A DNA stretch of 21,942 nucleotides from a virus, in the IMG/VR virus record IMGVR_UViG_3300032242_000296, positions 1-21,942 of that record; one strand, 5' to 3'. The notes under the pieces were generated by a model. It saw nothing but the letters and a program-made list of their open reading frames with translations, was not told the DNA's origin and did no database searches. A program made the translations under genes and the position numbers. Below, piece by piece: positions 1 to 8,094 of this stretch (position 1 is its first letter; each line of letters opens with the position of its first letter).

Positions 1-53
1 TCGCTAACAGCTTCTTCAAGATCAGGGTTTACCCCTTTAGATTTTTTAGTCAT
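1..53 (-). CDS. Start of an unidentified downstream gene (truncated by window edge)
   Basis: An ATG sits in a four-base ATGA overlap with the stop codon of the preceding gene and opens a frame that stays open for 17 codons to the window edge. The visible N-terminus is MTKKSKGVNPDLEEAVS, which is polar and basic at the start. The ATGA overlap is the same kind of junction used elsewhere in this operon and suggests translational coupling. A weak purine stretch (GAAGAA) lies just upstream. Too little is present to name a family. By position it would be the next internal-virion or ejection-type gene, but that is inference from context only. Confidence 0.5.
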   Translation of the reverse strand, partial: MTKKSKGVNPDLEEAVS

Positions 54-1411
54 TCTTCTGTCGATGTTTGTAGTGGACTTACAGCAGTGCCAGCGCCCAT
101 AGCCATGCCAGCTTTTTCTGGAGTTGTCATTGGTTTTCTAGCAAGAGCTTTTTGAGCTTTACGAGCAGCGCCAGAGCGCAAACCTGTCATGCTAGAAATA
201 CCGCCTAAGGTGGTACCTAAAGCCTTTTTGAGCACATCAGCGCTTTCAGTTTCCTCTGGACCCGTAGTCTCCCATCGTGCTCGTAGCTTTAAAGTTCTAC
301 CAAGCTGACCTAAATCATCAATATCTTTTGGATTTTTAACCCGTGTGGCATCAGTTCTTAGCATTGTGCCCAAGCGCTCAAGACTAATATTGCCTTGCTG
401 AATACCGCCAACTTTATTCAAATCTTCAAGGATGATGGTATTGCGATATTGAGGTCTAAGCACCTCTAACTTGGCTGCCATGTCTTTGTTGTACTTGCCA
501 ACAGCTTCATCCAATTTATCAACCAAATTGTAAATTTCATGGGCATTACCTTTGTTATCAGAACCTCTTGCTCTTTCTGTTAAAGCATTGCGAAGGCGCT
601 GAAGGTCATCACCCTTGATTAATCCTTGGTCAATATTTCGTGCAATATCTTCTGTAGCTCGTCTTACTGTAGTGCTGCCAGCAAAACCAAGATCCGCTTC
701 TTTTTGCAAAATGCCATCTAAAGTGCCTTTAATTTCAGGACCTACTTTAAATATCTTTCCTTTATAGACAGCATTAAATCCTTCGCCAAGAGTTTTTAAT
801 CGCTCTTTAATAAAGGGTTCGCTAATCTCATCAACTGCTTTTCCAGTGCCTTCACTAGCCAATTTGTTTGCAAGAGTTTGATTGCCCTCGGCAGCAAAAG
901 TAGATCCTTTAGCAGACACTGGGGCATCTTGCCGTACTTGAGCAGGAGATAATTTAAATCCTAAACTTTCAGCAGCACGGGCTGCATCTTCAGAAGTTCT
1001 TGTTGGCACACCCAATAAAGTCTTGACACCTGTTTTAGCCAAGCCTGGCAAAGATGGTCCTAAACCACCGATGATTTCTCCAGTGGTCTGATAACCTGAA
1101 ACTTCTTCTCTTGGCTTTTGAATGCCTAGCTTACTAAGACCTTTTTGCGCTTCAGAGATAGTTGGAAAAATAGTCTCTCGCCCTAAAAAATCTTGTTTAG
1201 TTCCTGGTTCTTGCAATCCTAAAGCCTGTGGCACGGTGTAAGCACCAAATTTTTCTAGCTCGCCAAGACTGCCTGCTGCACCAGTAGCAGCGCCATAACC
1301 TACTGCTCCAGCCTTTTCGCCTACACCAGCTTCAAATTCTTCTATGGCTTCAGGTCTGAAGCGACCAGACTGTTTAGGTCCACCAGTAATAGGATCTTCT
1401 TTAAAAGGCAT
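50..1411 (-). CDS. Putative internal virion / DNA ejection protein (453 aa)
   Basis: This 453-residue, mostly helical soluble protein has a Gly/Ala-rich N-terminal third (residues 30-130) and a long charged helical region (about 150-400). The segment LGFKLSPAQVRQDAP near residue 150, followed by a NQTLANKLASEG stretch, a long helical pair and a 'RPQYRN...GNISLERLGTMLR' block, follows the layout I associate with podovirus DNA-transfer or ejection proteins. No lysozyme or transglycosylase motif is visible. It starts with ATG behind GGAG, two bases after the upstream stop, and overlaps the next gene by four bases. It is the last complete member of a four-gene cassette of large Ala/Gly/Gln-rich or helical proteins. 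The assignment rests on composition, motif memory and position; another minor virion role is possible. Confidence 0.5.
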   Translation of the reverse strand: MPFKEDPITGGPKQSGRFRPEAIEEFEAGVGEKAGAVGYGAATGAAGSLGELEKFGAYTVPQALGLQEPGTKQDFLGRETIFPTISEAQKGLSKLGIQKPREEVSGYQTTGEIIGGLGPSLPGLAKTGVKTLLGVPTRTSEDAARAAESLGFKLSPAQVRQDAPVSAKGSTFAAEGNQTLANKLASEGTGKAVDEISEPFIKERLKTLGEGFNAVYKGKIFKVGPEIKGTLDGILQKEADLGFAGSTTVRRATEDIARNIDQGLIKGDDLQRLRNALTERARGSDNKGNAHEIYNLVDKLDEAVGKYNKDMAAKLEVLRPQYRNTIILEDLNKVGGIQQGNISLERLGTMLRTDATRVKNPKDIDDLGQLGRTLKLRARWETTGPEETESADVLKKALGTTLGGISSMTGLRSGAARKAQKALARKPMTTPEKAGMAMGAGTAVSPLQTSTEE

Positions 1412-1413
1412 AT

Positions 1414-2820
1414 TTACTCCGCAGTGAACGGTTTTCCACCAATAGTAATTTTTTGACCAGGTTTTATTGTTCCATTATCAAGGGCTGATTGAGCTTCGGC
1501 TTCTGTATTAAAAGCAGGTCTTTTTGTAATAGCCTCTTGAGTAGCTTCACCCATAGTTTTCTTACCTTTGGTGATGGCATTGATAACATCACCAGTAGTA
1601 TAAGGAATGGCTTTTTCCATGCGAACAATTTGTTCTTGCGCAGCTTGAGCTTGTTGACCTGGCAAGAGTCCTGACTCAATCATAGCGCTAATAGACTCAG
1701 TAGAAATTCTGCGAATATCAGCAATCTTGAGCGCAGCATCTAATACCGTATCATTAGCTTTAGGCTGTAGCTTTTCTAATTGACCAGCCAATACGGTTAA
1801 ACCTGTAGCTGTACCAGATGCCTCAATGGTTGCCAAGTAACGGCTGACACCAGCATAAATGGTTTCCATAGCTTTAGTCTCTTGTGATGACAAGGTTCTA
1901 CCAGCACTGTTTTTCACATAATTAGTTAAACCTTCTTTGCTAGATAAGTAAGGCAAAATGCCTGTTCTAGCACCAGCAGAAAGTTGCATGATATTTTCAG
2001 CAGCCGATGCAGCGCCTCGCAATGCAGTCACAGCTCTTTGAGCAATCATCAATTGTTGAGTTGCTTTTACACCACCCGCACCAGCAGCCGTTTTTAATAG
2101 CTTATTGCGCTCTGTTTCAAGATATTGCACATCTTTCATCAAGCCATCAGCAAACTTAGCTGCTTCCTCTAAACCTTGCTTTTCATATTTAGCTCGCAAC
2201 ACAGGGCTAGTAGCTTCAGCAATTGCTATAGTAGCTTTAGACTCAGCAGCTCTGCGATCTGTAGCAGCCATCTTCATAGCTAAATCAAGTTCGTTTTTGA
2301 GTTTTTCAGTCTTAGATTTGATAGTAGCTAAATTCTTATCAAAGACTTGTTTTTCTCTTTCAAAGACATCTTTACGACCTTGTTGATAACCTTTCATCAT
2401 GCCAGCCATTGCATTAATAGCGCCTGTAGCAGAAGTTGTGCCAGCTTGACCTGCAACACCTCGCCCAACAAAAGCAATTAAAGATGCCATAGTTGCCAGT
2501 CCTAAGAATGTCTCTTGAGTAGGTTCAAACTCAGGAATAGTTAGTCTAGCCATCTCTTTTTGAGCTGTTTGCAATTGCTCTTTTTCTTGACCAGCTAATT
2601 CGGTTTCAACTCCAGCTTTAATGGTAGCTTGCTTAACAGGAAGCGCAGACTCCATTTGAGCCAGCTCCTCATTTTTTTGTTGCATCTTGCCAAAGATGTC
2701 GCCTTTAACTCCAACCATGTCTCTGACAGATGGGATCTTGCCTTTTTTGCCAGCAATGATGTCTACTGTGCCACCAGTGATGTCTGGAGTTTTTGTTCCG
2801 AGTGCATTATCTAGTGCCAT
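1414..2820 (-). CDS. Putative internal virion protein with coiled coil (468 aa)
   Basis: Residues about 40-95 and 140-245 are rich in K, E, Q and A with heptad-like spacing, predicting long coiled coils. Between them, around residues 103-130, lies an Ala/Gly-rich stretch with a hydrophobic segment (FLGLATMASLIAFVG) that could insert into or contact a membrane. The C-terminus ends with 'NGTIKPGQKITIGGKPFTAE', a short beta-type tail seen at the ends of phage virion proteins. The ATG is preceded by AGGA and lies one base after the upstream stop. Helical, membrane-active proteins downstream of tail genes are typical of podovirus ejection proteins, which leave the virion with the DNA. Family membership is inferred, not recognised. 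Confidence 0.45.
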   Translation of the reverse strand: MALDNALGTKTPDITGGTVDIIAGKKGKIPSVRDMVGVKGDIFGKMQQKNEELAQMESALPVKQATIKAGVETELAGQEKEQLQTAQKEMARLTIPEFEPTQETFLGLATMASLIAFVGRGVAGQAGTTSATGAINAMAGMMKGYQQGRKDVFEREKQVFDKNLATIKSKTEKLKNELDLAMKMAATDRRAAESKATIAIAEATSPVLRAKYEKQGLEEAAKFADGLMKDVQYLETERNKLLKTAAGAGGVKATQQLMIAQRAVTALRGAASAAENIMQLSAGARTGILPYLSSKEGLTNYVKNSAGRTLSSQETKAMETIYAGVSRYLATIEASGTATGLTVLAGQLEKLQPKANDTVLDAALKIADIRRISTESISAMIESGLLPGQQAQAAQEQIVRMEKAIPYTTGDVINAITKGKKTMGEATQEAITKRPAFNTEAEAQSALDNGTIKPGQKITIGGKPFTAE

Positions 2821-2821
2821 A

Positions 2822-4096
2822 TTAAGGTCCTATTGCGCCAATGGTTGAAGGAGCTGCTGCTGTTGTACCTGGAGCTGGGGTTGCTCTAGAAGCCCCCAAA
2901 ATATATGGAGCAAACATATTAGCCATTTGAGTATAAAAATTAGTGTTAGCAGCATTAATTTGTTGGTCACCAGCCAATTGAGTTGTAATGGCTTGCAGCG
3001 CATATTGGTCACCAATAGCTGAAGTTGCAAGACCTAACTTGAATTGGTTGTCCATTAAACGAGCAGTTAAGTCAGCAATAGAGTTGGCATATTGTAGTGT
3101 TCCTACACCACCTCTACGACTAATGTCTTGTGATCCTTGCGCTCTTGCAGCATTTACAGCTTGCACATCACCTGGAGACAATCCACCAGTTTGTGCTTGA
3201 CCCATCAATTGACTGCCAATTGCTTTATAAGGGGCGCCAATATTGGCTATTTTGCCAGCAGCATTAGCTACTTGGTTGGCAGCAGTGGCTTGTGTAGGCT
3301 GTTGTACATAGCGAGATAATCCAGCAATCGTAGCAGCGCCTAATCCTAATCTACCTAAAGTGTCAATCCATTTTGCATAATCAGTTTCTTTTTTAGCAGC
3401 ATCTTTAGCAGCTTTATCTTGCGCTGCTGCATCTTGAGCATATTGAAGCTGTGCATAAGCATCTAAATTTTCTTCAGGAGCATAAGCAGCTTGACCTGTA
3501 GGAGTAAATATAGTGCCGTATCCAGCAGGTTGAGCTTCACCGCTAGGATATAAACTAGGGAATTTGGAAGCTACTTGTTCTGGTGTTTGAGGAATGCCAG
3601 TAGTCGGATCATAGTAAGGTTGATCCTGACCTAATGCAGCCATATCTACTCTTTGTGGCGCAGCTTGTGGGGCTTGATAAGTTGGAGCAGGCTGCTGATA
3701 TTGAGTTGCATCAGGCTGCTGATATTGAGTTGTATCAGGAAAATTGTATTGCGGCACATTTTGCAGTTGTTGTGCAGCATACTCTGGTGTGGAAGGCACA
3801 TATTGACCAGCATCTACAGGCGCTTGAAAACTTCCCGCATCATAAGTAGGAGTAAAAGCACCGCCAGTATCTCCGCCAAAATAAACAGACGGGTCTTGAA
3901 TGTCTACTGCATCGTCAAATTCAAGCAATCCTGTATCAGGGTTGCGACTTCCTCTACCGCCTCTTTTCTTTAAAAGAGCAGCTTCTTTAGGAGTGATGTG
4001 AGCAAGAACAGTATCTTTGCCTCGACCTTTAGAACGAAGCAACTCAGCAAGGGCTGGTAAGTCCAGACCTAAAGTTTTGCTTAATGAATTAGCCAT
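2822..4096 (-). CDS. Putative internal virion protein, Gln/Tyr/Pro-rich (424 aa)
   Basis: The N-terminus carries a conserved-looking block, 'DTVLAHITPKEAALLKKRGG' (residues 28-47), followed by RNPDTGLLEF, which I associate with minor structural proteins of tailed phages. Residues 100-150 are low complexity (QYQQP, TYQAP), including a short tandem repeat. Residues 161-185 hold a YDPxTG...QVA...LYPxG module also found in the adjacent upstream gene product. An Ala-rich helical region (about 210-285) and a C-terminal half with evenly spaced Gln, Ala and Asn follow. The start ATG has GGGAG upstream. I expect a virion component working with its neighbours in genome ejection; no enzymatic motif is visible. 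Confidence 0.45.
   Translation of the reverse strand: MANSLSKTLGLDLPALAELLRSKGRGKDTVLAHITPKEAALLKKRGGRGSRNPDTGLLEFDDAVDIQDPSVYFGGDTGGAFTPTYDAGSFQAPVDAGQYVPSTPEYAAQQLQNVPQYNFPDTTQYQQPDATQYQQPAPTYQAPQAAPQRVDMAALGQDQPYYDPTTGIPQTPEQVASKFPSLYPSGEAQPAGYGTIFTPTGQAAYAPEENLDAYAQLQYAQDAAAQDKAAKDAAKKETDYAKWIDTLGRLGLGAATIAGLSRYVQQPTQATAANQVANAAGKIANIGAPYKAIGSQLMGQAQTGGLSPGDVQAVNAARAQGSQDISRRGGVGTLQYANSIADLTARLMDNQFKLGLATSAIGDQYALQAITTQLAGDQQINAANTNFYTQMANMFAPYILGASRATPAPGTTAAAPSTIGAIGP
3691..3738 (-). repeat. 24-bp direct tandem repeat, two copies
   Basis: Two adjacent 24-base units differ at one position only (GCA against GTA) and encode consecutive TQYQQPDA-like octapeptides inside the Gln/Tyr/Pro-rich region of the 424-residue protein. 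Because the unit is a multiple of three, copy-number change would lengthen or shorten the linker without breaking the frame. Confidence 0.85.
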
Positions 4097-4098
4097 TC

Positions 4099-5730
4099 TT
4101 AACTCCCTGTTTCATCTTTAACCCTTAAAGATTCAATATTCCAAACATTCTTTGGTTTGCCACCTGTCTCTGGACTGAGTGTTTCACCTGTTGCACCAGT
4201 GTCGCTATAAGCCGATGTGGGGCTGCCTAAGTTTAATACTTGCGAAAGCGCTTGGCTACCAGGACCTGTAGCACCACTTGTTGTTGGGGAGCCTAAAATA
4301 TAGCTTGAACCCGTAGTTTTAGTTGGTGTACCCGTAGTGCTTGCCGTTGTAGATGATCTAGGTGCAGAAGTAGAAGTGGTTGGTTTAGCTCCTGGCACTG
4401 TTGTAGATGAAGGTGCTTTTGTTGTTGGGAATAGATAGTTCAATAATCCACCAGTCAAAGCCGTACCTGTAGAAGAAGCAATTTTTGACCCTTCGCTAGG
4501 CACTCCACCAGGGTAAAGATCAGGGTACATAGCAGCTACTTGGGCAGCAGTTAACTCTGCTCCAGTAACGGGATCGTACAAAGGAATATCTCCAGCCATA
4601 TCGGGAGAAGAAGGTTCAACAGAAGGTCCTGATAATGCACCACCAACTGCACCTGAGGCACCACCAATCGCTGCTCCAGTAAGAGGATCTGTTCCCCTGA
4701 CTAAAGATTTTAAAGCGCCAGCTCCTGCACCAGTAACACCACCAGCAATACTAGAAGGCAACCCAGAAGGCAAAACACTGCTAATAGCTTGACCTGCTCC
4801 CGCAGTCACACCAGCAGTTGCAGCAGAAGTTGCAGCAGCCTCTAATACAGATTTTAAATCTTTATTATTAATTGCACCTTGTATTGCCGTATTTCCACCA
4901 GCCATAGTTGCTGCTCCAACAACATTTCCATAAGCAGCAGCCGTAGCTGCATCAGCTCCAAGACTGCTTAAAATTGCAGCGCCAACTTCAGCTTGACCAG
5001 CAATAACGGTTGCAGCAATAGCGGTGCCAATAGCTATAACACTATTAATTACATTGTATAAACCACCAGCAGAAGGTTGCGGACTAACCGATGCAATTGA
5101 AACTGGATTTTTTGTATTTGGGTCAACATAGACTTTTCCAGAAGTGTCTAAGACTAATTCAGGTTTATCTACTTGAACATCTACACCGCCAATCTGCACC
5201 GTGTCAGGCACATTAGGGGCGCCAGAATACGGAATATTGCGGTAGCCTAATCTTTGGTCGTTAAATTGAGAAAATGGCGGGGTAACTGAAATGATTTGTC
5301 CCGCCCACGGTCCTCCAGCATCTGCAAATTTAGCTGTAGAGCCATCAGCATAAGTGAAATTCCATTGCCCATTATTCCGATCTGTTTTTACAGCCCCGTT
5401 TTGAGGGTTGTTAATGTCAAAATTAAAACCAAATTGTTTTCCTTGCGGTGTGGTATCCGCAGGTGTATTAGGACTAGGTGCTTGTTGTTGTGCTTGCGGT
5501 ACATCTTGTTGCAAAGTTTGCTGTGAAGCCTGTGCCTCTTGCTCTGCCGTTCTTTGACCAGAGGCTTGATATTGCAATGCTTCAGCCGAATTAGAAAAGT
5601 CGGCAGCCATGGTTGACGGATCAACTTGACCAGTTTGTAGCAAGTTTAAGTTCCAAGCAAAACCACCTGGGTCAGGATCTCGCCCAAACACATTACGATA
5701 AAGGTCAGTTAAGAATTGGGTGTAATCCAT
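4099..5730 (-). CDS. Putative virion protein with N-terminal DUF4214-like motif (543 aa)
   Basis: Residues 1-50 (YRNVFGRDPDPGGFAWNLNLL...) match the DUF4214 pattern, a short helical unit with an R-x-PDxxGxxxW core known from extracellular and surface proteins. A Gln-rich linker (60-100), a beta-type segment (100-215) and a long Ala/Gly-rich hydrophobic region (about 225-370, e.g. VIAIGTAIAATVIAG) follow; the last could be membrane-active. Residues 384-410 hold the YDPxTG...QVA...LYPxG module shared with the next gene product. The C-terminal 110 residues are Ser/Thr/Pro-rich and probably disordered. The start overlaps the upstream stop as TAATG. A role in membrane penetration or ejection fits, but is inferred. 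Confidence 0.45.
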   Translation of the reverse strand: MDYTQFLTDLYRNVFGRDPDPGGFAWNLNLLQTGQVDPSTMAADFSNSAEALQYQASGQRTAEQEAQASQQTLQQDVPQAQQQAPSPNTPADTTPQGKQFGFNFDINNPQNGAVKTDRNNGQWNFTYADGSTAKFADAGGPWAGQIISVTPPFSQFNDQRLGYRNIPYSGAPNVPDTVQIGGVDVQVDKPELVLDTSGKVYVDPNTKNPVSIASVSPQPSAGGLYNVINSVIAIGTAIAATVIAGQAEVGAAILSSLGADAATAAAYGNVVGAATMAGGNTAIQGAINNKDLKSVLEAAATSAATAGVTAGAGQAISSVLPSGLPSSIAGGVTGAGAGALKSLVRGTDPLTGAAIGGASGAVGGALSGPSVEPSSPDMAGDIPLYDPVTGAELTAAQVAAMYPDLYPGGVPSEGSKIASSTGTALTGGLLNYLFPTTKAPSSTTVPGAKPTTSTSAPRSSTTASTTGTPTKTTGSSYILGSPTTSGATGPGSQALSQVLNLGSPTSAYSDTGATGETLSPETGGKPKNVWNIESLRVKDETGS

Positions 5731-6095
5731 TATTTAGAACCCCGCATCTGCTTGACCAACTCACCAACAGAAATTAATGAACCTAAAAATCGGTAATCAA
5801 TACCATCTTGTATTTCTTGTGGCTGCGCTACCTTAGATTGAATAGCTCTTTGCTTGACCATGGGATATAAACCTTGGTCTTTTAATGCTTTTCTAGCCAG
5901 ATCAGCTAGGTCCATTAGGTCACCAGGTTTAATGTTGTTTTGCTTCATCAATGCCTGTAGCTGAGTCTTAGCTTGCTCAACCCGTGGATCATTTTTTGTT
6001 TGCTTTTTCCCTTGCATAGCATCAACCACAGCAGTGTCCTGGGCTTTTGGAAAAACCGATTTTTCTTGGCGGGGAGAAAGAGGTTTGTTTTGCAT
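5730..6095 (-). CDS. Conserved small phage protein, helical (121 aa)
   Basis: A small, mostly helical, charged protein. The segment 'DLMDLADLARKALKDQGLYP' (residues 60-79) with following 'VKQRAI' and 'GIDYRFLGSLISVGELVKQM' resembles a small conserved protein often found next to tail and internal-virion genes in podovirus-like phages. No function is known to me. There is no signal peptide; the C-terminal hydrophobic stretch is short. It starts directly after the previous stop and ends in a TAATG overlap with the large downstream gene, implying coupled translation and perhaps a shared assembly role (chaperone or minor virion component). Confidence 0.5.
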   Translation of the reverse strand: MQNKPLSPRQEKSVFPKAQDTAVVDAMQGKKQTKNDPRVEQAKTQLQALMKQNNIKPGDLMDLADLARKALKDQGLYPMVKQRAIQSKVAQPQEIQDGIDYRFLGSLISVGELVKQMRGSK

Positions 6096-6437
6096 TTATG
6101 TCAGCTTGAGGGCAGCAGCTATTTGTTGATGAATGTAAAGGTGCGAAGCAATCCAATCATAGAAATCGTTTTCCACATTCCAGTCTACATCAAGCAAATT
6201 AAAAGGATTGTTCAAACTTAATAGGTTGGCAAAGGCTTGATGTTCGACCTGGTGAGTGAGTAACCAGTCATCTAAATTGTCTATATTGGCATCAGTTAGG
6301 GGGTATCCAGGTACTGAAATGCCTAAATCAAGGAAAGTATCCCTAAAGAGGTGATGTTGCTGCCCATTCTCAAATAAGAACTGTCCTAGAGAGTCTTTGT
6401 CTCCAAATTTGACAGTAGAAAGGGTATCAAAATCCAT
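6096..6437 (-). CDS. Conserved hypothetical phage protein, acidic and His/Trp-containing (113 aa)
   Basis: An acidic protein with a pattern of HH, HQVEHQAF (about residues 82-89), DVDWNVENDFYDWI and HLYIHQQIAAAL near the C-terminus. It is probably all-helical; the regularly spaced His and acidic residues on helices recall a metal-binding or ferritin-like bundle, but that is speculation. I recognise the general pattern from uncharacterised proteins in tail regions of aquatic phages. The ATG forms a TAATG overlap with the stop of the small membrane protein upstream, with AAGGT as ribosome binding site. Role unknown. Confidence 0.5.
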   Translation of the reverse strand: MDFDTLSTVKFGDKDSLGQFLFENGQQHHLFRDTFLDLGISVPGYPLTDANIDNLDDWLLTHQVEHQAFANLLSLNNPFNLLDVDWNVENDFYDWIASHLYIHQQIAAALKLT

Positions 6438-6658
6438 TAAGCATTACCTTTGGTTCGCAACTCTTTATATATTTCAGCTAACATTCCTTTGATTTCAGAA
6501 ATATCTGCTTTGTAATCTTGCTTTAAAACATAATTGCTTGGCATATCTCTTACATCTTCATCTAAGCGGTCAATCTTTCTAGAAATATTGTTAAGCACCC
6601 ATCCACCTAGAAATCCAGCTATAGCCATGGCGATGTTGAAAGAGATTTGCAAATCCAT
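6437..6658 (-). CDS. Small one-helix membrane protein with coiled coil; holin-like candidate (73 aa)
   Basis: Residues 5-24 (ISFNIAMAIAGFLGGWVLNN) form one good transmembrane helix. A charged heptad-like segment follows ('ISRKIDRLDEDVRDMP' and then 'YVLKQDYKADISEIKGMLAEIYKELRTKG'). This layout (N-terminal membrane anchor, cytoplasmic or periplasmic coiled coil) is shared by small phage proteins of the hemolysin XhlA or holin-accessory type, and by small membrane proteins placed after tail fibres. No endolysin is seen beside it, so a lysis role is only a possibility. The start has AGGT upstream, two bases after the fibre gene stop. Confidence 0.5.
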   Translation of the reverse strand: MDLQISFNIAMAIAGFLGGWVLNNISRKIDRLDEDVRDMPSNYVLKQDYKADISEIKGMLAEIYKELRTKGNA

Positions 6659-6660
6659 GT

Positions 6661-7764
6661 TTAAACCTGATAGTAGGGTACTTTAACGAGAACACCATTA
6701 AGGTTTAAAACAATATAACCTTGTGGCACTAAGGGCAGACTTGAAGTTAAAAAGGTAGCATTAGCCGTTGTGTTGGCTGTGTGATTGGTTGTGGTGACAT
6801 TAATATTGCCAGAGGCAATGGTCACATTAGCTATAGTTAAATTACCTAGGCTAGTAACAGTGCTGCCAAGGGCAACAACAGTATTACCAATGGTCGAAGA
6901 ACTATTACTGAGAAAGCTATTGGGGAAAGTAGCTGAAACAGAGGCAATATTAGCATTTTGTAATTGAACATTTCCTAAAGTAGTAGCAGTGTTTCCAAGA
7001 CCAATACTGGTGTTACCAATCGTAATCGTACCACCAGAAATAGCAGTATTGGCAATCGCAATTGCCACATTAGCAGCAACCGTTACTCTGCCTTTTGCAT
7101 CGACAGTAACTTGGCTAACAGTGCTTGCATTGCCATAAATCCCCGCAGTAACACCACTAGTGTTGAGTGTAGGATTTGGATAAGTCCCAGTAAGATCACC
7201 GCCAGCAGCACCACCAGGAGAAGTGCCACTAATCGTAACATTGGAAGCATTGGTGATTTGCCCTTGATTGTTAACTGTAAAAGTTCCGACTTGAGTAGCG
7301 CTACCGTAGTTTCCAGTAGTAACCGCAGTATTAGCAATATTAAGGGTGATGTTAGCAGCAAGGTTTCCTCCACCTGACAAACCTGTACCAGCCGTAACTG
7401 TAATGGTATTGGCTACCGCACCTGTGACATTGGCTACAGGAATGGTAGTAGAGGCTGTAACAAGGTTAGAGCCATTGGCATACATATAACCAGTAAGACT
7501 GGTTACTGCAATATTGGCAAAAGACTCGGTTGATCCGCCTAAAACTTTTTCCCAAACGGTTCCGTTAAATATAGCAAGGTCACCAACAGACCAAATGGCA
7601 ATTCCGTTTAAATTGGTAGTACCCGCTACAGAGACAATATAGTAATTGTTGGTTGTTCCGACACTACTTACTAAAGTAGGTGTATTGGTTGCAGCATTCC
7701 ATGTGCCCTGATAACTCAGACCACCGCCACCTCCACCGCTAGTTGAAACAACCTTGAGAACCAT
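6661..7764 (-). CDS. Tail fibre-type protein with YQGTW module and beta repeats (367 aa)
   Basis: After a GGGGGG linker, residues 17-76 ([16 protein letters not shown]...[17 protein letters not shown]) match a small beta module common in phage tail fibres. Residues 100-235 contain the fibre repeats '[13 protein letters not shown]', '[12 protein letters not shown]', 'GVTAGIYG' and '[10 protein letters not shown]' typical of trimeric phage fibre shafts. Residues 248-312 hold TIGN/TLGN repeats shared with the 224-residue protein upstream in the operon. The C-terminus ([21 protein letters not shown]) looks like a short capping beta strand. It probably acts at the tail tip or side fibre in host recognition. 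GGAG precedes the ATG. Confidence 0.75.
   Translation of the reverse strand: MVLKVVSTSGGGGGGLSYQGTWNAATNTPTLVSSVGTTNNYYIVSVAGTTNLNGIAIWSVGDLAIFNGTVWEKVLGGSTESFANIAVTSLTGYMYANGSNLVTASTTIPVANVTGAVANTITVTAGTGLSGGGNLAANITLNIANTAVTTGNYGSATQVGTFTVNNQGQITNASNVTISGTSPGGAAGGDLTGTYPNPTLNTSGVTAGIYGNASTVSQVTVDAKGRVTVAANVAIAIANTAISGGTITIGNTSIGLGNTATTLGNVQLQNANIASVSATFPNSFLSNSSSTIGNTVVALGSTVTSLGNLTIANVTIASGNINVTTTNHTANTTANATFLTSSLPLVPQGYIVLNLNGVLVKVPYYQV
6829..7023 (-). repeat. TLGN-type beta repeat block, copy in the 367-aa fibre
   Basis: Residues 248-312 of the fibre contain the series [18 protein letters not shown], then [14 protein letters not shown], then [18 protein letters not shown]. The unit is about 18-22 residues and looks like a beta-helix or shaft repeat. 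The same series, with the ASVS..FPNS..L.N core at the same spacing, is present at 11270-11473. Confidence 0.8.
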
Positions 7765-7766
7765 GT

Positions 7767-8093
7767 TTAGACTCCATCGCCAGGGGTAATGTAAATGGTA
7801 GCTGTTGTAGTGCTATAGCCAGTAAAGTAGGCATTAGGTACAAAAGTTAAAATCTCATCCGTGCCAGGAAGCAATGGAAAAGCAGGCTGAGAACTAGTGA
7901 CTGCTACAGCGCTTGATGTGGCATTAGCAGCATCAACTCCATAACCTAAAAAGACAACAGTGGTACCTGAATTAATAATCCGATATTGGTTACCACCTAA
8001 TGTGCTAGAACCACATTGCACAGGAGTAGGAGGGGAAGATGCAGCCGTGAAAGTGACTGTATTACCTGTTTTGCTAAAGGCATTAATTCCCAT
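7767..8093 (-). CDS. Small beta-rich phage structural protein (108 aa)
   Basis: A compact protein of alternating beta strands rich in Thr, Ser and Gly, with the conserved-looking elements [38 protein letters not shown] and '[20 protein letters not shown]', ending in [12 protein letters not shown] recognise this layout from small proteins located within tail-fibre clusters of uncultured phages; no function has been assigned that I know of. A strong AGGAG site precedes the ATG, one base after the upstream stop. It lies between two fibre-type genes, so a fibre-associated or capping role is likely, as inference. Confidence 0.6.
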   Translation of the reverse strand: MGINAFSKTGNTVTFTAASSPPTPVQCGSSTLGGNQYRIINSGTTVVFLGYGVDAANATSSAVAVTSSQPAFPLLPGTDEILTFVPNAYFTGYSTTTATIYITPGDGV

Positions 8094-8094
8094 A

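Noticed and set aside
1489-2814. Several 60-90 codon plus-strand frames in the left third of the window
   Set aside because: They lie wholly inside well-supported minus-strand genes and show no start signals or recognisable protein features.
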